DNA of 7,490 nt from Bacteroidota bacterium (lineage in GTDB: Bacteria > Bacteroidota > Bacteroidia > 2-12-FULL-35-15): contig JAIOQD010000267.1 in the NCBI GenBank assembly GCA_021413595.1, positions 1-7,490 on the forward strand, given 5' to 3'. The notes under the pieces are model-generated. The model was not told the DNA's origin. It made no database searches and saw nothing but the letters and a program-made list of their open reading frames with translations. A program made the position numbers and the translations under genes. Each line of letters starts with the position of its first letter. Within the stretch, counting starts at the first letter, position 1. Below, one piece after another: positions 1-5,758 of the stretch.

Positions 1-75
1 CGTAAAGTATCTAAAGCAGTAAAACGTGCTCGTCACTTAGCATTATTGCCTTATGTTGCTGACATGTTAAAATAA
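1..75 (+). CDS. rpsR: 30S ribosomal protein S18, C-terminal end (partial)
   Basis: The first 24 codons, followed by TAA, read as the basic C-terminus of S18: RKVSKAVKRARHLALLPYV, ending in ADMLK. The arginine/lysine-rich helix with RARHLALLPY is the conserved end of the S18 family, which binds 16S rRNA in the platform of the small subunit. The 5' part lies outside the window. The stop is 9 bases before the rplI ATG. The rpsF-rpsR-rplI order is widely conserved in bacteria, so the two genes are almost certainly cotranscribed. Confidence 0.93.
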   Translation, partial: RKVSKAVKRARHLALLPYVADMLK

Positions 76-84
76 AATAAAGAA

Positions 85-531
85 ATGGAAGTAATACTAA
101 AACAAGACGTTAAAAACCTTGGATACAAGGATGACGTAGTAAATGTAAAAGCTGGTTACGGAAGAAATTTTTTAATTCCGAAAAGCCTGGCTGAAATGGC
201 AACCCTTTCATCAAAAAAAATGTTGACTGAAACGGTTAAACAACGCGCTTTTAAAGAACAAAAAGTTAGAGCAGCAGCAGAAAACACTGCCGCTAAACTA
301 AAAGAAATGATCGTAAAAGTTGGAGCTAAAGTTGGTGAATCCGGTAAGATCTTCGGTTCAGTTACTTCAGTTCAATTGGCTGATGCAATTAAAAAATTAG
401 GTTACGATGTGGATAGAAAAAATATCACTATGAGTGAAGAAGGTGTTAAAGCCGTTGGAACTTATACTGCTGACATTCGTTTCCATAAAGATGTAACAGG
501 AACAATTACTTTTGAAGTAGTTCAGGAATAA
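85..531 (+). CDS. rplI: 50S ribosomal protein L9
   Basis: This is a complete 148-aa L9, the usual family length. The N-terminal rRNA-binding domain (about residues 1-50) begins MEVILKQDVKNLG and carries the family signature GYGRNFLIP at residues 24-32. A long charged connecting helix follows (about 45-75), then the C-terminal domain (about 80-148), starting near GKIFGSVT and ending in a beta-rich stretch. L9 sits at the base of the L1 stalk of the large subunit and affects reading-frame fidelity. The ATG at 85 has only an A-rich leader (AAAGAA) and no clear Shine-Dalgarno, as is normal for Bacteroidota. It follows rpsR by 9 bases and is closed by the hairpin terminator at 549-584. Confidence 0.98.
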   Translation: MEVILKQDVKNLGYKDDVVNVKAGYGRNFLIPKSLAEMATLSSKKMLTETVKQRAFKEQKVRAAAENTAAKLKEMIVKVGAKVGESGKIFGSVTSVQLADAIKKLGYDVDRKNITMSEEGVKAVGTYTADIRFHKDVTGTITFEVVQE

Positions 532-548
532 TTTTTCTTTTATAATTC

Positions 549-584
549 AAAAAAGGCAAACAAATTTTTTTGTTTGCCTTTTTT
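549..584 (+). terminator. Intrinsic terminator of the rpsR-rplI operon
   Basis: A near-perfect hairpin starts 17 bases after the rplI stop. AAAAGGCAAACAAA (551-564) pairs with TTTGTTTGCCTTTT (569-582) around a TTTT loop, and two more A-T pairs extend it to 549/584. The 3' arm ends in a T-run. Because the 5' arm starts with an A-run, the element could also terminate transcription from the opposite strand, but no minus-strand gene points at it. Confidence 0.9.
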
Positions 585-644
585 GTTTACTATTGAATCG
601 CTCGCAATAAATAGACTTTATGCAAGTTAGTTTGTTCGTGGAAT

Positions 645-708
645 AACCCCGCTTTCTCAACAAGTTCGAAATGTCCACTGGGTTGTTCATTTCGAGGGGT
701 AGTTTTTT
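645..708 (+). ncRNA. Hairpin plus T-tract of unknown role (candidate attenuator or small-RNA end)
   Basis: TCGAAATG (666-673) pairs perfectly with CATTTCGA (688-695). An outer stem of ACCCC (646-650) with GGGGT (696-700) continues directly on the 3' side, leaving a 15-base bulge at 651-665. The sequence then runs AG and seven T (703-709), so the whole looks like a second intrinsic terminator. It lies about 60 bases past the rplI terminator and 23 bases before the MazG-like gene. AACCC (645-649) could instead pair with GGGTT (680-684), so two exclusive folds are possible. It could be a leader attenuator, the end of a short RNA, or a decayed repeat. I recognise no known riboswitch class. Confidence 0.35.
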
Positions 709-731
709 TCAAAAAAAGCAATATAAAAATA

Positions 732-1097
732 ATGTACTCTAATACAATGATTAAACAACCAATAACAATTAAAGAAGCTCAAAAAAAGGTTGATGACTGG
801 ATAAGTGCACATGGTGTTCGTTATTTCAATGAATTAACCAATATGGCAATACTTACAGAAGAAGTAGGAGAGGTGGCGCGTATAATTTCACGTCAATATG
901 GTGAGCAATCGTTTAAAAATAACGAAAAGGATAAAGATCTTTCTGACGAATTAGCCGATGTCTTATTTGTAGTTATTTGTCTCGCCAACCAAACAGGCAT
1001 TGACCTTACAAAAGCCTTTGAAAAAAACATGAAAAAGAAAACCAAACGTGACCATAAAAGGCATAAGGAAAATAAGAAATTGAAGAGTAAAAAATAA
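732..1097 (+). CDS. MazG-like nucleotide pyrophosphohydrolase
   Basis: This 121-aa all-alpha protein has the MazG-family metal-binding signature: EEVGE (E43, E44, E47) in helix 1 and ExxD (E73, D76, in DELADVLFVV) in helix 2, followed by ANQTGIDL and a lysine-rich tail. The E/D residues coordinate Mg2+ in family members that hydrolyse NTPs or dNTPs to NMP and pyrophosphate, usually as a house-cleaning function; the substrate cannot be told here. The single short domain is typical of small MazG-like proteins rather than the double-domain E. coli MazG. The start could be ATG 732 or ATG 747 (MIKQPITIKEAQ). The latter begins closer to the conserved core, so the first five residues are uncertain. 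No terminator is obvious after it, and it has no partner gene in an operon here. Confidence 0.9.
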   Translation: MYSNTMIKQPITIKEAQKKVDDWISAHGVRYFNELTNMAILTEEVGEVARIISRQYGEQSFKNNEKDKDLSDELADVLFVVICLANQTGIDLTKAFEKNMKKKTKRDHKRHKENKKLKSKK

Positions 1098-1254
1098 ACT
1101 TGATCTTGTTGAAAAAAAGTAAGTTCGCAGTTTTAACCCAACTCAAAATTCTATATTGCTTTACAACTCAAGACAAATTTTTGGAATTCATCCTTAATAA
1201 TTTATAAATAGTCTAAATTTTCAGTTTAAACTTCCTTTTTATCATAAAAATTGG

Positions 1255-1262
1255 TAAAATTG
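1255..1262 (+). promoter_or_regulatory. Candidate -7 box for ctaB
   Basis: TAAAATTG matches the Bacteroidota sigma-A -7 consensus TAnnTTTG at all but one fixed position and is followed by TACCCGC, a common initiation-region sequence in this phylum. Transcription would begin near 1269, leaving about 19 bases before the TTG at 1288. No good -33 TTTG is seen at the right distance, so this is a weak call. Confidence 0.35.
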
Positions 1263-1287
1263 TACCCGCTTATAAAAAAATAAAAAA

Positions 1288-2190
1288 TTGCTTGTCGAAA
1301 ACATAAATACTGTTGAAAATCCAATTACTGTAATGAGTAAAATACGCGATTATGCACAATTCGTAAAGTTGCGTTTAGCCTCTTTGGTTGTGCTATCTGC
1401 AGCTTTCGGCTTTGTTATTGGTTCTCAGGAAGTGAATGTTGGTAAATTACTTCTTTTAATTTTAGGTGGTTTTTTGGTTACCTGTTCCTCTAATGGTTTT
1501 AATCAGATCATCGAAAGGAACCTTGATAAGTTAATGGAGCGTACTAAAAACAGACCATTGCCTCAGGAACGGATGAGTGTAAATGAAGCATTTGCATTAG
1601 CTTCTTTAATGGGAGGGGCTGGTATTGTAATACTTTGGGTGTTCATGAACCCTTTGAGCGGAGTTTTAGGTATGTTAGCCTTGCTCTTATACACAGTTGT
1701 TTACACACCTTTAAAACAAGTTACACCATTTGCCGTTTTTGTCGGTGCCTTTCCGGGAGCTATACCACCATTATTAGGCTATGTAGCTACCACTTCAGGT
1801 TTTGGTGAAATTACATTTCAAGCCTGGATATTATTTGCAGTGCAGTTTATGTGGCAGTTCCCGCACTTTTGGGCTATTGCCTGGGTATTGGACGAGGATT
1901 ATAAAAAAGCCGGGTTTCGCATGTTACCTTCGTTAGGTGGAAGGGATAAAAGCAGCGCATTTCAAGTGTTGGTATATACTTTGTTTTTATTGCCAATAAG
2001 TTTATTCCCCGTTTTATTTGGCATGTCGGGGATTATATCGGCAGTTATTATAGCTATTTGTGGAGCTTTTTTTACTTATCAGGCATATACATTATATAAA
2101 GAATGTACTGTAGAAGCAGCACGTAAATTAATGTTTGGATCCTTTATTTATTTACCTGTTGTGCAGTTGGCTGTAATGATTGGAAAGTAG
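1288..2190 (+). CDS. ctaB: Protoheme IX farnesyltransferase (heme O synthase)
   Basis: CtaB/CyoE is a polytopic inner-membrane UbiA-superfamily prenyltransferase that converts heme B plus farnesyl diphosphate to heme O, the precursor of heme A for aa3/caa3 oxidases. The 300-aa sequence has about nine hydrophobic segments. The first prenyl-diphosphate motif is at residues 72-90: N72QIIE76RNLD80KLMERTKNRP, where E76 replaces the first Asp of NxxxDxxxD. The second conserved loop is WVLDEDYKKAGFRMLP (199-214), with D202 and D204. FMWQFPHFWAIAW (187-199) is also a family hallmark. The start is unclear: TTG 1288 gives 300 aa and fits the candidate promoter, while ATG 1333 gives 285 aa starting MSKIRDYAQF and still keeps all membrane segments. 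It heads the oxidase cluster; the next gene is 92 bases away. Confidence 0.96.
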   Translation: MLVENINTVENPITVMSKIRDYAQFVKLRLASLVVLSAAFGFVIGSQEVNVGKLLLLILGGFLVTCSSNGFNQIIERNLDKLMERTKNRPLPQERMSVNEAFALASLMGGAGIVILWVFMNPLSGVLGMLALLLYTVVYTPLKQVTPFAVFVGAFPGAIPPLLGYVATTSGFGEITFQAWILFAVQFMWQFPHFWAIAWVLDEDYKKAGFRMLPSLGGRDKSSAFQVLVYTLFLLPISLFPVLFGMSGIISAVIIAICGAFFTYQAYTLYKECTVEAARKLMFGSFIYLPVVQLAVMIGK

Positions 2191-2282
2191 TATCGCCAAC
2201 GAATAGCGAATTTGTACTCATTCATAATTCGTTATCCGTAGCAAAATTTGAAGTTTGAAATTTGAATTAGTATTGAAAGTAT

Positions 2283-2867
2283 ATGGATACAGTAGCATTT
2301 TTAGAAGAAAAACGTATTATCCGCGAAAAGTCATCATTCCCATTGCTATGGGTGTCTATTGTAGCAATGATCATGATCTTTGGATCCTTAACAAGTGGTT
2401 ACATTGTTAGTCGTGGAAAGCAAGGCTGGCTGCACTTTGAATTGCCTCAATTGTTTTATATCAGTACTGCTATTATTCTCATTAGCAGTGTAGCAATGAA
2501 CTGGACCTTGTTATCTGCCAAAAAAAATGATTTAAAAAACATTACAACAGGAGCTTTATTGACCTTGATATTAGGTGTAGCTTTTGTAATTTGCCAATAC
2601 AAGGCTTGGGGCCAATTAGTTGATCAGAATATATTTTTTACCGGTACCGGAAGTAGCGTTTCTGGTTCTTATTTATATGTTTTAACAGGCTTACATCTGG
2701 CGCATTTGGCTTTCGGGTTATCGGCTCTGCTGGTTGTATGGTTGAAGTCGATGAGACAAAAATATAACTCCGAAAACATCATTGGAATAAGATTATGTGC
2801 CATTTTTTGGCATTTTTTAGATATCCTGTGGATATTTTTATTTTTATTTTTATTATTTGTTCGTTAA
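2283..2867 (+). CDS. Cytochrome c oxidase subunit III family protein (short, first copy)
   Basis: This 194-aa, five-helix membrane protein has predicted segments at about 20-42, 55-77, 88-107, 130-155 and 169-193. The subunit III signatures are in the last two helices: TGLHLAHLAFG (135-145; H138, H141) and FWHFLDILWIFLF (175-187; H177, D180). It lacks the first two helices of seven-helix mitochondrial-type subunit III, as bacterial five-helix forms do. Subunit III carries no redox metal; in the family it stabilises subunit I and supports proton uptake. It is followed 69 bases later by a second, longer copy that is clearly diverged, so this is not a recent duplication. The paired arrangement is usual in Bacteroidota oxidase clusters as I recall them. 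Which copy fills the classical subunit III position is not known from sequence alone. Confidence 0.9.
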   Translation: MDTVAFLEEKRIIREKSSFPLLWVSIVAMIMIFGSLTSGYIVSRGKQGWLHFELPQLFYISTAIILISSVAMNWTLLSAKKNDLKNITTGALLTLILGVAFVICQYKAWGQLVDQNIFFTGTGSSVSGSYLYVLTGLHLAHLAFGLSALLVVWLKSMRQKYNSENIIGIRLCAIFWHFLDILWIFLFLFLLFVR

Positions 2868-2936
2868 AATTTCAATGAATTTTCGCATATTAGCGCCCGA
2901 AAAAAAATAGTTATAATATATAATCAGTAAAAAAGT

Positions 2937-3668
2937 ATGTCAAATCACACAGTTGCAGAAACAGAAACAGATTCAGAATCAGCTTGGAGTGGTGGTAAAT
3001 CGCCATTTGGTGTTAGTTACGGAAAAATATTTATGTGGTTTTTCCTTGTTTCCGATGCTTTAACCTTTTCAGGATTATTATGTGCGTATGGTTTTATGCG
3101 TCACAAACACCCTGAAGTATGGCCTAATCCAGGTGATGTATTTACACATTTTCCTTTTTATGAAGGACACATCCCTTTGGCGTATGTTGGTTTAATGACC
3201 CTTATTCTTATCATGAGTTCTGTAACTATGGTTTTAGCTGTGGAGGCAGGCCATCGTAATGATAAAAAGAAAGTAACGATGTGGTTGTTGTTGACCATTA
3301 TTGGCGGGGCAATGTTCGTAGGTTCGCAAGCTTGGGAGTGGTATCATTTTATTGTTGGAACTGAGCATGGTGCAATACGTAGTGTGATTGAGAACGGACA
3401 ATGGGTGGAAAAAACGGTGTACGGTGCTAATATGACCGTAAATGAATACGGCTTACCTGTATTTGCCAACTTCTTTTTCTTTATAACAGGTTTTCACGGT
3501 TTTCACGTATTTAGTGGTGTAATTATTAATATTATTATTTTTATTAATGTAATAAAAGGAACTTACGAAAAACGTGGACATTATGAAATGGTTGAAAAAA
3601 CCGGTTTGTACTGGCATTTTGTGGATCTTGTGTGGGTATTCGTATTTACTTTCTTTTACCTTTTATAA
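2937..3668 (+). CDS. ctaE: Cytochrome c oxidase subunit III (second, longer copy)
   Basis: This 243-aa protein has five predicted membrane helices at about 31-54, 80-102, 115-134, 174-205 and 222-243. Family motifs are clear: FFLVSDALTFSG (36-47), which contains the D40 seen in many bacterial subunit III proteins; SQAWEWYHF (130-138); TGFHGFHVFSG (184-194; H187, H190); and YWHFVDLVWVFVF (225-237; H227, D230). Compared with the first copy it has an acidic soluble N-terminus (1-28) and a 40-residue loop between helices 3 and 4 (about 139-173). It acts in the inner-membrane terminal oxidase with subunits I and II, which are encoded outside this window. The ATG at 2937 follows an A-rich leader. 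A weak promoter-like TATTAGCGCCCG at 2888-2899 precedes it. Assignment to the family is secure. Confidence 0.95.
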   Translation: MSNHTVAETETDSESAWSGGKSPFGVSYGKIFMWFFLVSDALTFSGLLCAYGFMRHKHPEVWPNPGDVFTHFPFYEGHIPLAYVGLMTLILIMSSVTMVLAVEAGHRNDKKKVTMWLLLTIIGGAMFVGSQAWEWYHFIVGTEHGAIRSVIENGQWVEKTVYGANMTVNEYGLPVFANFFFFITGFHGFHVFSGVIINIIIFINVIKGTYEKRGHYEMVEKTGLYWHFVDLVWVFVFTFFYLL

Positions 3669-3817
3669 TCATAAGTAATAGGTAATACCGTAATCGGGTA
3701 AGATTACTAAGATTATTTACCTTTTATTATTGAATAAATATTGAATGCAGTCAGTAACAGATTAAATATTACTAAGAATAAATACAACTATTAATTATTA
3801 CTTATTAAATAAAAAAT

Positions 3818-4321
3818 ATGTCAGAATTTCACGATGATTATCCACAGTATGAGCTAATGGCTCATCACAGCGAAGAAGAAGGGAAAGTTAAACGCAAAAA
3901 ACTATGGAATGTTTTTTGGATTATGTTAGCCATTACTATTCTGGAGCTTATCATTGGTTCATTTGCTAACCAAATGGGTTTGTTAGAAGCTGACAGAACA
4001 TCAACAGTTCTACTTAAAGTTATTTTTATTGGTTTAACAATTGCTAAAGCATTTTATATTGTTTTTAGTTTTATGCATCTTGGACATGAAAAAAAAGCGT
4101 TGAAATACAGTGTCCTTGCCCCTTATTTAATATTTATATTATACTTAATATATATCGTTATTGCCGAGGCTGTTTATTGTGGCGTTAATAAAGAAAAAAT
4201 GGACGGTCTTATTGTGAAACAGAAGATTGAATTGAATGCAGCAGCAGCAGCAGGTCATCAGTCGGCTGCGGGAGAGAAACAGGAAAGTCCTGCCCATGAA
4301 GGGACGGAGGCGCATCATTAG
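3818..4321 (+). CDS. ctaF: Cytochrome c oxidase subunit IV family protein
   Basis: This 167-aa protein has three membrane helices (about 30-50, 66-86, 97-120), the layout of bacterial subunit IV (COX4 pro/CtaF type). The conserved FSFMHLGHEKK (83-93; H87, H90) at the end of helix 2 is characteristic. The N-terminus is acidic and His-containing (FHDDYPQYELMAHHSEEE). The C-terminal tail after residue 123 is hydrophilic and unusual, with a five-alanine run (141-145, from five GCA codons) and a Glu/His-rich end (HQSAAGEKQES to EAHH). The family stabilises the oxidase and is non-catalytic. The gene lies 149 bases after the second subunit III gene and is followed by a strong terminator, so it closes the first part of the oxidase cluster. 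The fold and context support the call; the tail has no known role. Confidence 0.9.
   Translation: MSEFHDDYPQYELMAHHSEEEGKVKRKKLWNVFWIMLAITILELIIGSFANQMGLLEADRTSTVLLKVIFIGLTIAKAFYIVFSFMHLGHEKKALKYSVLAPYLIFILYLIYIVIAEAVYCGVNKEKMDGLIVKQKIELNAAAAAGHQSAAGEKQESPAHEGTEAHH
4238..4252 (+). repeat. (GCA)5 trinucleotide repeat
   Basis: Five consecutive GCA codons encode Ala141-145 in the hydrophilic tail of the subunit IV protein. Copy-number change by slippage would keep the frame and alter only the alanine linker length. Confidence 0.8.
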
Positions 4322-4345
4322 AAATTGTTTTTGTAATAAGTAATT

Positions 4346-4380
4346 AATGGCTCTGCATTTCTTGCAGAGCCATTTTTGTT
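4346..4380 (+). terminator. Intrinsic terminator after the subunit IV gene
   Basis: AATGGCTCTGCA (4346-4357) pairs perfectly with TGCAGAGCCATT (4363-4374) around the loop TTTCT, and the 3' arm runs into ATTTTTGTTTG. The 12-bp GC-containing stem, 24 bases after the stop at 4321, is a convincing rho-independent terminator. The loop and 3' arm also contain the likely -33 element of the next promoter. Confidence 0.88.
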
Positions 4381-4390
4381 TGTATTTTTG
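4362..4390 (+). promoter_or_regulatory. Promoter of the SCO gene, overlapping the terminator
   Basis: TATTTTTG (4383-4390) is an exact match to the Bacteroidota -7 consensus TAnnTTTG. TTG at 4362-4364, within the preceding hairpin, sits 18 bases upstream, close to the expected -33/-7 spacing. Transcription would start near 4397, about 20 bases before the GTG at 4417. This suggests that the downstream sco-ctaM segment is transcribed independently of the genes before the terminator. Confidence 0.6.
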
Positions 4391-4416
4391 TGTACCAATT
4401 TTCAAATATATTTATA

Positions 4417-5088
4417 GTGAAAAAAAAATTATTAATTCTGGTTTTTCTGTTAGCATTTCCCTCCATACTTTATGTAGTTCTTACAACCGGGAAACATAAT
4501 TTTGTTCATTTACCATACTATGGAGAGAAGGTTTTGGCAGATAATGGGAAAGATACTATTTACCATTCCATTCCTCCATTCAAATTTGTAAATCAAAATG
4601 GAGATACTATTTCTGATAAAACGTATGAAGGGAAAATTTATGTTGCATCTTATTTTTTTACAACATGTAAAACAATCTGTCCTAAAATGACAACTGAATT
4701 GCTCCGCATTCAGGAAAAATTTGCATATACAAAAGGTTTGATCCAGATACTATCGCATACTGTAAACCCCGATAATGATTCAGTTCCGGTGTTAAGAGCA
4801 TACGCAAACATGGTGCATGCTGATGATAAGATGTGGAATTTTGTTACAGGAGATAAAAAACAACTCTATGATGTAGCACGTAAAGGATATTTGTTAAATG
4901 CATTAGAAGGGGATAGTGGCTCCGATGATTTTATACACAGTGAATTATTTATTTTAGTTGATAAGGAAAAACATATTCGTGGTATTTATGATGGAACCAG
5001 AATTATCGAGGTAAGTAAATTAATTGATGGGATAAAAGTGTTAATGGCTGAGTATTTGATAAAAAGTGATGCAAGGGTCAAACGTTAA
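4417..5088 (+). CDS. sco: SCO1/SenC family copper chaperone for cytochrome oxidase
   Basis: This is a thioredoxin-fold protein tethered by one N-terminal helix (about residues 2-22), facing the periplasm. From the GTG start the protein has 223 aa. The copper-binding signature is CKTIC (C84, C88 in FFTTCKTICPKM), with the third ligand H174 in FIHSELFILVD. DKEKHIRGIYDGT follows as the family's usual C-terminal strand. SCO proteins bind copper and/or reduce the CuA cysteines of subunit II. I chose GTG 4417 over the frame-extending GTG 4390 because the latter lies in the promoter -7 box and because MKKK followed by a hydrophobic run is a proper membrane anchor. SCO genes next to subunit III/IV genes are normal for Bacteroidota oxidase clusters. 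All metal ligands are present. Confidence 0.95.
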   Translation: MKKKLLILVFLLAFPSILYVVLTTGKHNFVHLPYYGEKVLADNGKDTIYHSIPPFKFVNQNGDTISDKTYEGKIYVASYFFTTCKTICPKMTTELLRIQEKFAYTKGLIQILSHTVNPDNDSVPVLRAYANMVHADDKMWNFVTGDKKQLYDVARKGYLLNALEGDSGSDDFIHSELFILVDKEKHIRGIYDGTRIIEVSKLIDGIKVLMAEYLIKSDARVKR

Positions 5089-5151
5089 ATAATTACGTTA
5101 TAGGCATAAGCAATTTTGAATTTAACTGTAGGCAATTTTAACAAGGCATGG

Positions 5152-5165
5152 ATTCGTAATTCGTA
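5152..5165 (+). repeat. ATTCGTA tandem duplication
   Basis: ATTCGTA occurs twice head to tail in the spacer between the SCO and ctaM-like genes, followed by TGCGTAA. A closely similar stretch (TAATTCGTTATCCGTA) occurs at 2225-2240 in the ctaB downstream spacer. The role is unknown. Confidence 0.5.
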
Positions 5166-5186
5166 TGCGTAAAATCGTGAAAATAA

Positions 5187-5738
5187 ATGAATGATAAATT
5201 AGTTTTTAGATTGGTAATGGTTATTTCCATTATTGTTTTTGTGTCAGTGATTATACTCAACAAAAAAATACTGCCTGTGCCCGAAACTATTCCATCTTTT
5301 GTTTACAAATTGCCAAAGCTAAATGCTATGATAAATGGCACCTGTAGCCTTTTACTTTTATTGTCCTTGTATATGGTCAAGCAAAAAAATATTGCGGCTC
5401 ATAAGAAATTGAACATTATTGCTTTTTGTTTATCTGCCATATTTCTAATGTCGTATATTACCTATCATTGGTTAGCAAAGGAGGCAACATTCCCTGTAGA
5501 TAACCAATTACGTACTCCTTACCTTGTAATACTTGTCAGCCATATTATACTTGCCGCTTTTGTTTTGCCTTTAATACTATTATCATTTTATTATGGACTG
5601 AAAACTCAACTTCCGGGCGGACAGATCTATTTGCATAAGCATAAAAAGTTAACGCGTTGGAGTTATCCAATATGGTTGTATGTTACCATTACCGGAGTTG
5701 TAGTATATTTAATGATTTCACCTTATTATGTATTTTAA
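5187..5738 (+). CDS. ctaM: DUF420 family membrane protein (CtaM/YozB-like oxidase maturation factor)
   Basis: This 183-aa protein has about five hydrophobic helices (roughly 8-25, 47-64, 76-94, 110-135, 158-178). Histidines typical of DUF420 are seen at or near the membrane: H72 (AAHKKLN), H94 (YITYHW), H119 (ILVSHIILA) and H150/H152 (YLHKHKKLTRWSYPIWLYV). In Staphylococcus aureus and Bacillus the DUF420 protein CtaM is required for activity of heme-copper oxidases; its biochemical step is not settled, though a heme or metal role has been suggested. Placement directly after SCO supports a maturation role here too. The start ATG 5187 precedes a hydrophobic helix. The next gene begins 20 bases after the stop. 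The family call is good; functional equivalence to CtaM is inferred. Confidence 0.85.
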   Translation: MNDKLVFRLVMVISIIVFVSVIILNKKILPVPETIPSFVYKLPKLNAMINGTCSLLLLLSLYMVKQKNIAAHKKLNIIAFCLSAIFLMSYITYHWLAKEATFPVDNQLRTPYLVILVSHIILAAFVLPLILLSFYYGLKTQLPGGQIYLHKHKKLTRWSYPIWLYVTITGVVVYLMISPYYVF

Positions 5739-5743
5739 TTTTG
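5736..5743 (+). promoter_or_regulatory. Candidate -7 box before the CAMC protein gene
   Basis: TAATTTTG matches TAnnTTTG exactly and overlaps the stop codon of the ctaM-like gene. A start near 5750 would leave about nine bases before the ATG at 5759. No convincing -33 element is at the right distance, and AT-rich sequence makes chance matches common. Confidence 0.25.
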
Positions 5744-5758
5744 TATTTTTATAAGCCA

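Noticed and set aside
659..695. H-type pseudoknot from AACAA (659-663)/TTGTT (683-687) crossing the 8-bp stem
   Set aside because: The connecting loop between the two 3' arms would be zero bases and could not cross a 5-bp stem; the nested hairpin is more plausible.
1098..1287. Possible small gene or RNA in the mazG-ctaB spacer
   Set aside because: Reading both strands showed no open frame with coding character and no stable hairpin; only the candidate ctaB -7 box remains.
2834..2851. Three ATTTTT units at the end of the first subunit III gene
   Set aside because: It encodes alternating Phe-Leu in the last membrane helix and is explained by AT-rich codon choice; a unit change would stay in frame. 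Nothing suggests phase variation.
2865..2900. AAAATT/AATTTT hairpin and TATTAGCGCCCG promoter-like sequence before the second subunit III gene
   Set aside because: The stem is only six A-T pairs without a T-tract, and the -7 resemblance lacks TTTG and a spaced -33, so neither was listed as a feature.
4145..4405. Minus-strand open frame of 86 codons opposite the subunit IV end
   Set aside because: It is antisense to a well-supported gene, includes the terminator hairpin and a Cys run made by the antisense of GCA repeats, and shows no protein family signal.
5657..5758. N-terminal extension of the CAMC protein into the ctaM-like gene
   Set aside because: The extension would overlap ctaM and bury the signal peptide; the ATG at 5759 gives a clean signal sequence.
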